DNA from: Eggerthia catenaformis OT 569 = DSM 20559 | GTDB taxonomy: Bacteria; Bacillota_I; Bacilli_A; Erysipelotrichales; Coprobacillaceae | NCBI RefSeq assembly: GCF_000340375.1 | Contig: NZ_KB446648.1 | Location: 381,263-445,262, forward strand | Reading direction: 5' to 3' | Length of the DNA: 64,000 nucleotides | In this document: positions 17,760 to 25,853 of the stretch, one piece after another | Layout of the letters: each line of letters begins with the position of its first letter | How positions within the stretch are numbered: the stretch's first letter is position 1 | Notes under the pieces: model-generated | What the model saw: only the letters and a program-made list of their open reading frames with translations | What the model was told of the DNA's origin: nothing | The model's database searches: none | Translations under genes and position numbers: made by a program

Positions 17760-18566
17760 ATGAATATTTATCATACAGATAATTTGCCCTCATCTATTGG
17801 TATGGCTATATATCATTATGGTGATGAACATATTAGAACAGTTATAAGCTATGGGGAAATAGATCAGGAGCATGGATATATTTTGACATCTGATCAGTTG
17901 TATTATTCATTTGATCAAAAAAATATAATTTCTTTACAAGAAATTACATCTCTTACGATAAAGAAGCAAAGAAATCGGAATGACCAGTATATTATTCATT
18001 CATTAGATGATTTTATTATTAAAGAAGATATTTCAGCATTATTTGATGAGCTAAAAGAATTAATAAGAGTAGATATTATCTTAGACATGAATCCATGGGA
18101 TTCTATTCATTATTATTCTAAGATTATTTTAGAGGATATCAAAGAAGATAATTATGAAGATATAGCTCTAACATCTTTGCAGGAAGATCAAATAGAAACT
18201 TATAGAGAAATATTATCAGGTGACTTCACTGAGGCTGACTATCGCATAGAAATGGAATTTATGGGTGATAAAATGATGTCCCTTGTAGAAGAATTAGAAA
18301 TTGACAGTGAAGAGATAGATGCTTTAGAAAAGGCTAATAATATTTTACAGCAGAAACAATCAGAATTGTTTAATCAGTATCAGAATATGTATTTAAAAAA
18401 TAAAGATCAGTTAGAAAATATAATGGGATTCAATTTGGATGATTTAGAAAATAAATCTCCGGACGAATTGAATCAAATGGTTGATGACTTATGTAATAAG
18501 TTTAATCTTAATAAAGAATCACTTATGAAGATGGCACAGAAGATGAGTAATAAAAAAACCGGCTAA
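17760..18566 (+). CDS. Hypothetical cytosolic protein
   Basis: A 268-residue acidic, soluble protein that I do not recognise. Residues 1-105 are beta-rich and include YYSFDQKNIISLQEITSL, reminiscent of the small PH-like domains of Gram-positive proteins. Residues about 130-265 are predicted to be helical with coiled-coil potential. No signal peptide or membrane segment. AAGGAGG lies 8 bases before ATG 17760. It is monocistronic and convergent with the heat-shock genes, whose terminator lies inside its last codons. A strain-level conserved but uncharacterised gene is the safest reading. Confidence 0.65.
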   Translation: MNIYHTDNLPSSIGMAIYHYGDEHIRTVISYGEIDQEHGYILTSDQLYYSFDQKNIISLQEITSLTIKKQRNRNDQYIIHSLDDFIIKEDISALFDELKELIRVDIILDMNPWDSIHYYSKIILEDIKEDNYEDIALTSLQEDQIETYREILSGDFTEADYRIEMEFMGDKMMSLVEELEIDSEEIDALEKANNILQQKQSELFNQYQNMYLKNKDQLENIMGFNLDDLENKSPDELNQMVDDLCNKFNLNKESLMKMAQKMSNKKTG

Positions 18567-18575
18567 ATGCCGGTT
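18551..18575 (-). terminator. Terminator of the small heat-shock operon (minus strand)
   Basis: AACCGGC (18557-18563) pairs with GCCGGTT (18569-18575). The A run at 18552-18558 becomes a T run on the minus strand. It overlaps the 3' end of the convergent 17760 gene. Confidence 0.75.
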
Positions 18576-18580
18576 CTTGA

Positions 18581-18985
18581 TTATTCTATTGTAATGAAAT
18601 GGTTTTGCTGAACTTTTTCGGGAAGTTCCTTAGGTAAAGTAATGATTAACTCACCATTATTGAACTTAGCTTGAATATTCTCATGAGTATAATTCTTGCC
18701 AATATAGAAGCTTCTGGATACATGTCCTTTATAGCGTTCTTTACGAATAAGTTTTCCATTGGCTTCGTTACTTTCTGATGACTGATCAGCTTCAATAGTC
18801 AGATAGCCATCTTTAAGTCCTAATTTGATATTTTCCTTAGAATATCCTGGCAGTTCAATGTTTAATTCATAATTGTTATCGATTTCTCTAATATCAGTCT
18901 TCATTACATTCGCTTTTTTAGCCGGTGTAAAGAAACGGTCATTAAATAAATCATCAAGCATATAATCAAAATAACTCATCATCAT
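18581..18985 (-). CDS. Small heat-shock protein, Hsp20 family (second copy)
   Basis: ATP-independent chaperone holding unfolded proteins. It has 134 residues. The alpha-crystallin domain (about 28-120) shows ELPGYSKENI, a K-L-I-R-K-E-R-Y segment and FNNGELIITLPKE, the last being the conserved A-x-x-x-n-G-v-L end of the domain. It lies 5 bases after an equally long paralogue on the same strand and probably shares its promoter. GGAGAT precedes ATG 18985. Confidence 0.92.
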   Translation of the reverse strand: MMMSYFDYMLDDLFNDRFFTPAKKANVMKTDIREIDNNYELNIELPGYSKENIKLGLKDGYLTIEADQSSESNEANGKLIRKERYKGHVSRSFYIGKNYTHENIQAKFNNGELIITLPKELPEKVQQNHFITIE

Positions 18986-18990
18986 ATCTC

Positions 18991-19395
18991 CTATTCTATC
19001 GTAATGTAGTGATTTTCTATTTCCGGAGTCTTAGTTTCTTTAGGAAAAGAGATAATTAACTCACCATTATCAAATGATGCCTTAATATCTTCTTCAGATA
19101 CCTGATCTCCAATATAGAAACTTCTAGAGCACTGTCCATGATATCTTTCACTTCTAATGAGATTGCCTTTTTTATCTTTTTCCTCTTTAGAAGTATCGGC
19201 TTTAGCAAGAATATTCAAATAGCCGTTCTTAATAGATAATTGAATATCCTCTTTCTTATATCCTGGCAATTCCATATTCAATACATAAGAATCATCGGTT
19301 TCTTTGATATCAGTACGCATGCCTGTGCTAGGTGCAAAAAACTTGTCATCAAAGAAATCATCAAATAAATTATTCATACTAGGTAGTAATCTCAT
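18991..19395 (-). CDS. Small heat-shock protein, Hsp20 family (first copy)
   Basis: Hsp20 chaperone of 134 residues with a full alpha-crystallin domain: ELPGYKKEDI (about residue 46), RSERYHGQCSRSFYI (about 82-96) and FDNGELIISFPKE (about 110-122). ATG 19395 is chosen because AAAGGAGATG lies just upstream. The frame is open further upstream (to 19509), but that part crosses the promoter and operators. First gene of a two-copy operon. Control by tandem CIRCE-like operators is likely. Confidence 0.92.
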   Translation of the reverse strand: MRLLPSMNNLFDDFFDDKFFAPSTGMRTDIKETDDSYVLNMELPGYKKEDIQLSIKNGYLNILAKADTSKEEKDKKGNLIRSERYHGQCSRSFYIGDQVSEEDIKASFDNGELIISFPKETKTPEIENHYITIE

Positions 19396-19434
19396 AATAA
19401 CATCTCCTTTTTCTTTGAATTGAATTACTATCAT

Positions 19435-19451
19435 GTAGCCACCCTTGCTAC
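19435..19451 (-). other. Small hairpin in the 5' leader of the heat-shock operon
   Basis: GTAGC (19435-19439) and GCTAC (19447-19451) are inverted repeats in the untranslated leader, about 40 bases before the start. It could affect mRNA stability or temperature response; there is no direct evidence. Confidence 0.35.
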
Positions 19452-19472
19452 AACTATATATTATCACTCTTT

Positions 19473-19529
19473 TTAGCAAAGTCAATAGCTGAGTGCTAAT
19501 TTTTAGCAAATATTTTAATAGAGTGCTAA
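19473..19529 (-). promoter_or_regulatory. Two tandem CIRCE-like operators over the Hsp20 promoter
   Basis: Two copies, 30 bases apart, of TTAGCAAAN-N9-GAGTGCTAA (19473-19499 and 19503-19529). The canonical HrcA operator is TTAGCACTC-N9-GAGTGCTAA. One half is perfect in both copies and the other has the same CTC-to-AA change in both. The minus-strand -35 box TTGACT falls in the first copy (19479-19484), followed after 16 bases by TAATAT. Repressor binding there would block the promoter. Confidence 0.7.
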
Positions 19530-19553
19530 AATATTTAAAAAAAAGAATTTATC

Positions 19554-19582
19554 TTGTCAAATAAAAAAGAATTCAGTATATT
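19554..19582 (+). promoter_or_regulatory. Promoter of the ZTP riboswitch-transformylase unit
   Basis: TTGTCA (19554-19559), a 17-base spacer and TATATT (19577-19582). Confidence 0.6.
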
Positions 19583-19589
19583 GTAGGTA

Positions 19590-19686
19590 GTTATACGACT
19601 GACGGAAGTGGAATCAACCACATGAAGTATAATCATTTAAAGAGCCGACCGTCTGGGCTGATAGATGCCTGGATTAGGCTCTTTTT
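19590..19686 (+). ncRNA. ZTP/ZMP (pfl) riboswitch with terminator
   Basis: The 5' part GGAAGTGG..CCAC..GAAGT (19604-19628) and the 3' part GCCGACCGTCTGGGC (19644-19658) match the conserved core of pfl/ZTP riboswitches (CCG..CUGGGC end). AAAGAGCC (19639-19646) can instead pair with GGCTCTTT (19677-19684), which is followed by T's to form a terminator that uses part of the ligand-binding core. Binding of ZMP/ZTP, which signals a shortage of 10-formyl-tetrahydrofolate, should therefore switch the gene on. The call rests on motif and gene context. Confidence 0.85.
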
Positions 19687-19705
19687 CAAATTTTAGGAGG
19701 ATAAT

Positions 19706-20884
19706 ATGAAAGAATTAGAATTAAAGTATGGATGTAATCCTAATCAAAAACCAGCACGAGTATATATGAAAAATGGGGAATTACCTTTTATTGTTTTAAA
19801 TGGGAAACCGGGTTATATTAATTTGTTGGATGCTCTTAATAGCTGGCAGCTGGTTAAGGAATTAAAGGAAGCGACAGGTCAGACATGTGCTGCCAGTTTT
19901 AAGCATGTTTCTCCGGCCGGTGTCGCTATTGGCACACCGTTAAGTGAGATAGAAAGACAGATGTATTTTGTAAAGGAATTACCGGAAGAACTGACTCCTA
20001 TTGCAAATGCTTATATTAAAGCAAGAGGATCAGATAGAATGAGTTCTTATGGAGATTTCTGTGCTTTATCAGATATCTGTGATGAAGTGACTGCCAGATT
20101 GATTAATAGAGAAGTAAGTGACGGTGTTATTGCTCCGGGATATACAGCGGAAGCATTAGAAATTTTAAAGAAAAAGCGTCGTGGAACATACTGTGTTATT
20201 GAAATAGATCCTTCATATATACCGCAAGAGATTGAAACAAAAGAAGTATTTGGTGTAAGTTTTGAACAGGGAAGAAATAATATTCAAATGACTGAAGAAT
20301 TATTTAAAGATATTGTTTCAGATAATAAAGATCTGCCTAAAGAGGCACTCAGAGATCTTATTGTATCAATGATTACATTAAAATATACACAATCTAATTC
20401 TGTCTGTTATGTTAAAGATGGGCAAGCTATTGGGATTGGTGCAGGTCAGCAGTCACGTATTCACTGTACCAGATTGGCAGGAGATAAAGCTGATAAATGG
20501 TATTTAAGACAATCTCCTTTGGTATTAAATCTTCAGTTTGCGGATGGATTAAAACGTGCTGAAAGAGATAATGCGATTGATATTTATTTATCTAAAGACT
20601 GGAGAGATGTCAATGGAGATGATAACTGGCAGCAAACATTTAAAGTAAGACCGGAAGTCTTTACAGAGGAAAAACAGATAGAGTGGTTGGCAACAAATAA
20701 GAATGTTGTATTAGGCAGTGATGCTTTCTTTCCATTTGGAGATAATATTGAAAGAGCTTATCGGAGCGGTGTTCAGTATATTGGTGAAGCAGGGGGATCT
20801 ATTAGAGATGATCATGTGATAGAAACTGCCAATAAACATAACATGGTCTTAATATTCACACATCTTCGTTTATTTCATCATTAA
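19706..20884 (+). CDS. Stand-alone AICAR transformylase (PurH-like, no IMP cyclohydrolase domain)
   Basis: Transfers the formyl group of 10-formyl-THF to AICAR. It has 392 residues and corresponds only to the transformylase part of PurH: the N-terminal KYGCNPNQKPA, SFKHVSPAGVAIG (about residues 65-77) with the catalytic Lys-His, IKARGSDRMSSYGDF, and GAGQQSRIHCTR (about 247-258). The MGS-like IMP cyclohydrolase domain that starts ordinary PurH is missing, so ring closure needs a separate enzyme. AGGAGG precedes ATG 19706. The ZTP riboswitch lies directly upstream. Confidence 0.9.
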   Translation: MKELELKYGCNPNQKPARVYMKNGELPFIVLNGKPGYINLLDALNSWQLVKELKEATGQTCAASFKHVSPAGVAIGTPLSEIERQMYFVKELPEELTPIANAYIKARGSDRMSSYGDFCALSDICDEVTARLINREVSDGVIAPGYTAEALEILKKKRRGTYCVIEIDPSYIPQEIETKEVFGVSFEQGRNNIQMTEELFKDIVSDNKDLPKEALRDLIVSMITLKYTQSNSVCYVKDGQAIGIGAGQQSRIHCTRLAGDKADKWYLRQSPLVLNLQFADGLKRAERDNAIDIYLSKDWRDVNGDDNWQQTFKVRPEVFTEEKQIEWLATNKNVVLGSDAFFPFGDNIERAYRSGVQYIGEAGGSIRDDHVIETANKHNMVLIFTHLRLFHH

Positions 20885-20906
20885 AGGTGACTTTGTCACC
20901 TTTTTT
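20883..20906 (+). terminator. Terminator after the AICAR transformylase
   Basis: Stem AAAGGTGAC (20883-20891), TTT loop, GTCACCTTT, then T's. Confidence 0.9.
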
Positions 20907-20959
20907 ATAGAATCAATTCTATTGATTATGTTATAATATCAAAATGGAGGATTCAAAGA

Positions 20960-23900
20960 ATGCTTTTTATTACAGATGCAGAATTTGAGAGAATTGTTTC
21001 AAGATTTAGAAATAGACAAATTGCTTATCGTTATTTTTCTTATCACTGTGTAACAAGAATAAGAATAGAATATAGGAATGATGAATATATTATTGATGGT
21101 ACAGTTATGGTAAATGGTATTTTATATACGCCTAGAATTATAGCTAATCAGTTTTCAAAAATTATCAGTACACACTGTGACTGTAATTTTTCTGATGCTT
21201 ATACAACTTGTGCACACGCCGGAGCGGTAATTTTAAAAGTACAGGAACTTTCTCCGGATACTTTTCCTTTTGAATATAAATCAGAGACGCCTGCTAAAAC
21301 ACAAAAAAGAAAATTAAGTTATCAGGAAAGATTACAGAAACAATGGGAAGAAATACATATTCATAACTTAGAAACTATTGGTACTCATTTGACTAACCGA
21401 ATTAAAAATAACTGGTTAGAGAGTTTCAGTAATGCAAAAAGTGAAATTGCCAGTCTTAGAATATATTATGAATATCAATATGTTCCTTTTATTAAGTTTA
21501 AAATAGGGAATGATAGATTTTATGTAATTAAAAATTTAAATAATTTTGTAAAAGACATGATAGAGAATAATGAAATAAGCTATGGGAAGATGTTTCGCTT
21601 CTTACATAAATATGAAAATCTTGATGATTATTCAAAGAAGATTTATGACTTCATTCAGACATATTATCATGATTCTTATTCTAATTCTATTTTTCTTAAT
21701 GAGAATAATCTGGATGCCTTCTATAAGCTTGTGAGCGATATTCCTAAAGAGTATATTTCTAATCTACATATAGAAAATATCAATATTAAGCCTCATATTC
21801 ATATTCATGAAACAAAAAGAAATGTTCATATAGAATGCTTAGATCAATTGAATGCTTATAAGATTGCCAATTATCATATTTATCAGGCAGAAGATAATCA
21901 GATCAAGGTATCACATGGTGATGAGAAAGGAATACTTGCATCCTTTTTACGGACTCTTCATGAGCATAATTTATCTCTTTATATCCCTAATAATGAAAAG
22001 AATGATTTCTATCATTATATTCTTTCTCCTATAAGAAACTATCTGAAGATAGACAATTCTCCGGTAGAGATAGAAGAAGATAAAATAGAGATTTATGGTG
22101 ATATTAATGAGGTAGAAGAGGCTGTGTTTCAGATATACGGATTATATGATGATGAGAAAGTGAACCTGTTAAAAGAATCAGATAAGTCCCATAGTGTCAT
22201 TGCTTCACTTGTGATTGATTATATGAAACGTTATTGTACAAATGATGATAATCAGTCTTTATATTTTGATACTCATTCTGAAGAAACATCTGATTTTTTA
22301 AATGAAGGTATTGCTTTTTTAACTCGGTATGCAGATATTTATGTATCTGAAAATATTAAGAAGTATGGTAAGAAATCAAAAATGAGCTTATCTGTAGGAA
22401 TTGGTATCAGTCACGGGCTTTTATCTATTGACATAGATGCTGTCGGGATACCAAAAGAAGAGCTTGCCGGTGTCATTAAAAGCTATAAGTCTAAGAAGAA
22501 ATATCATAAATTAAAAAGCGGAGAAATGCTTTATATAGATTCTAATGAATTAGAAGAATTATCCAATATAATGGATCGTTATCATTTAGTATCTAAAGAT
22601 ATTAATGATGGTCAGATTCACATGAATTTAAATAGAGCTTATGCATTAGAAAACAGTGCTCAGGATATAAAATATTTAAAGGTTAGTCGATCTTCATTAT
22701 TTAATGATATTATCGATCGGTTAAAGAACTATCAGAATCATCATTATTCTTTAAATAATCGATATGAACATATCTTAAGAGACTATCAGAAACAAGGATA
22801 TCAATGGCTTTCAACGATGACTGATTTAAATTTAGGAGGTATTCTTGCTGATGATATGGGTCTGGGAAAAACACTACAAATAATTTCTTTATTAGAGAAT
22901 CAGCAGAATCATTATAGTATTGTAATTTGTCCCAGTACGCTTGTTTTAAATTGGGCCGATGAGATTAGAAAGTTTTCATTTTCTTTAAAGCCGTTGTGTA
23001 TAGCCGGAACAAAGCAGGAGAGAAAAGAGAAAATTGCAAGTTCAGATCATTATGATATTCTTATTACATCCTATGATTTAATGAGAAGAGATATCGATTT
23101 ATATAAAGATAAACAATTTGATTTTATTATATTAGATGAGGCACAGTATATAAAGAATCAGAACACTAAGAATGCCTTAAGTGTTAAGAAATTAAATGGC
23201 TATCATAAGTTTGCTTTAACAGGAACACCTATAGAAAACAGTCTTGCTGAACTATGGAGTATCTTTGATTTCTTAAATAAGGATTATCTCTTTCACTATC
23301 ATTATTTTAGAGAACATTATGAGTCACCGATCGTTAATGAACATGATGAAAAGAAACAGAGGGAATTAAAGAAATTAATTGCTCCGTTTATATTAAGGCG
23401 TACAAAAAAGGAAGTATTGAAAGAACTTCCTGATAAGATAGAAAATAATATTTCTATTGAATTTACGAAAGAGGAAAGGAAACTTTATTTTGCTCATCTG
23501 GCAGAAGTAAATAAAGAATTAAGAGCCTTGGATACAAATAGAGACCGTATTCAGATTCTTGCGATGTTGACCAGATTAAGACAGATATGCTGTGAACCTA
23601 GAATGCTTTTTAATAATATTAATCATTTATCTTCTAAGATGAATGCCTGCTTAGAGATTATAGATAATTACTATCAGAGTCATAAGAAACTTATTATTTT
23701 TTCATCGTTTTCAAGTGTTTTAGGCTTATTAGAGAAGGAACTTAAGGCAAGACATATTAAATATCATATGATTACAGGAGCTACGCCATCGCTTAAAAGG
23801 AAGCCTATAGTAGATGCTTATCAAAAAGATGATTCAACAGTTTTTCTAATATCATTAAAAGCCGGTGGAACAGGTCTTAATCTGACTGCTGCTGAAGGCG

Positions 23901-24139
23901 TCATTCATTTTGATCCGTGGTGGAATATGAGTGCACAAAGTCAAGCAACTGATAGAGCACATCGTATTGGTCAGGAAAATATTGTTTTTGTCTATAAGCT
24001 GATTATGAAAGATTCATTAGAAGAAAAGATTCAAGAGCTTCAGAATCAGAAAAAACAGCTTTCCGACACTTTTGTAGAAGGTAATGAAGGAGCAATCACC
24101 AATATGACTTCAGAAGAGATTATGAGTCTATTTAAATAG
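20960..24139 (+). CDS. SNF2-family helicase with SWIM zinc finger
   Basis: DNA-dependent ATPase of the bacterial RapA/HepA-like SNF2 group, expected to remodel protein-DNA complexes; the cellular role is unknown. It has 1059 residues. The SWIM finger is at about 73-86 (CDC..CAH). A long middle region contains no motif that I recognise. The two-lobed motor fills the C-terminal 430 residues: Walker A DDMGLGKT (about 631-638), DEAQ box (about 724-727), ALTGTPIENS, and in lobe 2 LKAGGTGLNL and DRAHRIGQ. It is monocistronic. Similar SWIM-SNF2 proteins are common as single genes in Firmicutes. Confidence 0.93.
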   Translation: MLFITDAEFERIVSRFRNRQIAYRYFSYHCVTRIRIEYRNDEYIIDGTVMVNGILYTPRIIANQFSKIISTHCDCNFSDAYTTCAHAGAVILKVQELSPDTFPFEYKSETPAKTQKRKLSYQERLQKQWEEIHIHNLETIGTHLTNRIKNNWLESFSNAKSEIASLRIYYEYQYVPFIKFKIGNDRFYVIKNLNNFVKDMIENNEISYGKMFRFLHKYENLDDYSKKIYDFIQTYYHDSYSNSIFLNENNLDAFYKLVSDIPKEYISNLHIENINIKPHIHIHETKRNVHIECLDQLNAYKIANYHIYQAEDNQIKVSHGDEKGILASFLRTLHEHNLSLYIPNNEKNDFYHYILSPIRNYLKIDNSPVEIEEDKIEIYGDINEVEEAVFQIYGLYDDEKVNLLKESDKSHSVIASLVIDYMKRYCTNDDNQSLYFDTHSEETSDFLNEGIAFLTRYADIYVSENIKKYGKKSKMSLSVGIGISHGLLSIDIDAVGIPKEELAGVIKSYKSKKKYHKLKSGEMLYIDSNELEELSNIMDRYHLVSKDINDGQIHMNLNRAYALENSAQDIKYLKVSRSSLFNDIIDRLKNYQNHHYSLNNRYEHILRDYQKQGYQWLSTMTDLNLGGILADDMGLGKTLQIISLLENQQNHYSIVICPSTLVLNWADEIRKFSFSLKPLCIAGTKQERKEKIASSDHYDILITSYDLMRRDIDLYKDKQFDFIILDEAQYIKNQNTKNALSVKKLNGYHKFALTGTPIENSLAELWSIFDFLNKDYLFHYHYFREHYESPIVNEHDEKKQRELKKLIAPFILRRTKKEVLKELPDKIENNISIEFTKEERKLYFAHLAEVNKELRALDTNRDRIQILAMLTRLRQICCEPRMLFNNINHLSSKMNACLEIIDNYYQSHKKLIIFSSFSSVLGLLEKELKARHIKYHMITGATPSLKRKPIVDAYQKDDSTVFLISLKAGGTGLNLTAAEGVIHFDPWWNMSAQSQATDRAHRIGQENIVFVYKLIMKDSLEEKIQELQNQKKQLSDTFVEGNEGAITNMTSEEIMSLFK

Positions 24140-24149
24140 GCCATCAGTA

Positions 24150-24552
24150 TTATTGATGACCTTCTTGTATTTCTAATAATTCTAAGTAACGATGATTCAT
24201 ATCTTCAAGTTTATTCTCTTTGCTTAGAAAGAGCTAAGAGTAAGCTGAAATCAGATAGAACATTCATTTGATTATCAATATCTTTAATTGCTTTTGTTGA
24301 CTGAAAGTAAGTTTTTTAGGTTTATTCTTTTTTCTCTTTTTTCAATCAGACTGAGATTTTTTGCTGTAGCCGTTATTATAATAAGTAATCTGCTGATAAA
24401 AAGAAGTAATCAGCTTTAAAAAAGGTGAACTTTCCGGTACCGTTAATACCTACCAATTCAATCTGTTCACCTTCTTCAATAATAGGGCTGATATTTTTAA
24501 ATAATATACGTTCTCCTATGGAATAAGAGAGATTATCTATTTTACAAAGTAT
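24150..24552 (-). pseudogene. Remnant of an ABC-F ATPase
   Basis: The first about 50 codons match the start of an ABC-F protein: LCKIDNLSYSIGERILFKNIS, then a degraded Walker A, GINGTGKFTFFK, where an Ser/Thr is expected after GK. A ribosome site AAAGGAG precedes ATA at the expected start, so the initiation codon is lost. After a large internal deletion, a second frame reads NKPKKLTFSQQ, typical of the C-terminal linker of ABC-F proteins, followed by frameshifted coiled coil to a stop at 24150. Over 85 percent of a normal gene of about 500 codons is gone. Probably a dead translation-factor or resistance-type ABC-F paralogue. Confidence 0.7.
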
Positions 24553-24656
24553 AATTTTCTCCTTTTGTAAGATATTAACATAAAATTCCATTTGGTTGTA
24601 TGATTTTACTATGTTATAATGCATATTGATGAAAATGATGGAAGGTAAAGGATGTC

Positions 24657-24950
24657 ATGCAAAGATTATACATGAGATTCTCGGGTATTATTAAAGACAT
24701 TACCAGCAAAAGTAGAAATCCTTTTATAAGAGAATCAGAATTTATTGGATTATATGGTATGATAGATATTCTCTATAGTCGAAGTAGTCATTATACTCAG
24801 GTGTTTGCAGTTTTTAAAGGAGCTACTACTCCATATCATTATATTAAGACAACACCCGGTATACTTACAAGAGATGAAAAAGGGCTGATATATTTAACTA
24901 CAAAGAATCATCGATATGTGTTTGAAGTGATTGAATTGTATAAGGAGTGA
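24657..24950 (+). CDS. Hypothetical protein upstream of an XRE regulator
   Basis: A 97-residue basic protein with no signal peptide that I do not recognise. Its order RFSGIIKDITS..FIGLYGMIDILYSR..TTPYHYIKTTPGIL suggests a small mixed alpha/beta fold. AAGGTAAAGGATGTC precedes ATG 24657. It ends 5 bases before the start of a helix-turn-helix gene, and a shared ribosome site (AAGGAGTG) lies inside its last codons, so they form an operon. The pairing resembles toxin-antitoxin or regulator-effector pairs, but no family match supports that. Confidence 0.55.
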   Translation: MQRLYMRFSGIIKDITSKSRNPFIRESEFIGLYGMIDILYSRSSHYTQVFAVFKGATTPYHYIKTTPGILTRDEKGLIYLTTKNHRYVFEVIELYKE

Positions 24951-24955
24951 TTAAA

Positions 24956-25225
24956 ATGAAGACTCCCGAAGAATTGATGGGGATGCGTGTAAAAGAATTA
25001 AGAAAGAAAGCCGGTCTAACTCAAGAAGAATTAGCAAGATTGAGTTATTTAGATCGCAGCTATATTGTGTCATTAGAGAATGGTCATAGAAATCCTACTG
25101 TCATTACTATTTCTCGAATTGCTGCCGGGATGGGATTACGTTTGGTAGATTATTTTGATTCACCATTATTTGATGAATTAGAGAAGCAGGAAAAGAAAAA
25201 GAATGAAGAAGCGAACTCTCAGTAA
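24956..25225 (+). CDS. XRE-family helix-turn-helix regulator
   Basis: An 89-residue DNA-binding protein of the Cro/CI type. The HTH lies at about residues 14-66: VKELRKKAGLTQEELA, then LDRSYIVSLENGHRNPTVITISRIAAGMG. A lysine-rich tail follows. ATG 24956 is chosen because AAGGAGTG lies 7 bases upstream. It is co-transcribed with the 24657 gene, which it may autoregulate. The target is unknown. Confidence 0.88.
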   Translation: MKTPEELMGMRVKELRKKAGLTQEELARLSYLDRSYIVSLENGHRNPTVITISRIAAGMGLRLVDYFDSPLFDELEKQEKKKNEEANSQ

Positions 25226-25236
25226 TGAGAGTTTTT
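25214..25236 (+). terminator. Terminator after the XRE regulator
   Basis: Stem AACTCTCA (25214-25221) with TGAGAGTT (25226-25233), then T's. Confidence 0.85.
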
Positions 25237-25315
25237 ATTGTGGGTGCAAATGAATAGAATTTAAACATATAATATGATAATATAAAGATGGTTATATGAA
25301 AAGGAGGTTTTTGTA

Positions 25316-25678
25316 ATGGAATTTTATCGCTGTAAAGAATGTGGAAGTATTGTAGTTAAGGTAACTGAAGGAAAAGGTGCTCATTGTGGAGAAAATTTAG
25401 AAAAGCTGACAGCTAATACCGTTGATGCAGCTACTGAAAAGCATGTTCCGGAAATAAGTGTTGAAGGGCATCTTGTTACTGTTAAGGTAGGAAGTGTAGA
25501 ACATCCTATGTTGGAAGCACATTATATTGAATTTATTGCCTTAGAAACAACTGCCGGTGTCCACTATAAGACTTTAAAGCCTGGCGAAGCTCCGGTTGCA
25601 AAATTCGTATTAGATGAAGGTGAAGAAGTGCTTCATGCTTATGAATTCTGTAATTTACATGGTTTATGGATGGCATAA
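25316..25678 (+). CDS. Desulfoferrodoxin-like superoxide reductase
   Basis: Non-haem iron protein reducing superoxide to peroxide in anaerobes. It has 120 residues. The SOR domain keeps the iron ligands: His in EKHVPEI (about 42), His in EHPMLEAHYIEF (two, about 62-68), and the Cys/His pair in CNLHGLW near the C-terminus. The N-terminal desulforedoxin-type domain has CKECG and one further Cys in GAHCGENL, where class I proteins have Cys-Cys. One of four ligands of the accessory Fe(SCys)4 centre is therefore His or missing. AAAGGAGG precedes ATG 25316. Confidence 0.9.
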   Translation: MEFYRCKECGSIVVKVTEGKGAHCGENLEKLTANTVDAATEKHVPEISVEGHLVTVKVGSVEHPMLEAHYIEFIALETTAGVHYKTLKPGEAPVAKFVLDEGEEVLHAYEFCNLHGLWMA

Positions 25679-25689
25679 ATAAAGAATCT

Positions 25690-25716
25690 CATCACCTCAT
25701 ATGAGGTGATTTTTTA
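25690..25716 (+). terminator. Terminator after the superoxide reductase gene
   Basis: ATCACCTCA (25691-25699) and TGAGGTGAT (25702-25710), followed by T's. Confidence 0.85.
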
Positions 25717-25853
25717 TAAGTGTATAAATGTTCCTTTCAAATAGATAATAAAAGATTATTTATTAAATCAAGTATTTTTTGGTACCGATTACAGCAAAAA
25801 TGTGATAAACTAATATTAATAGTTATAGGGATGATTTTATGAGGGGTGGGACA

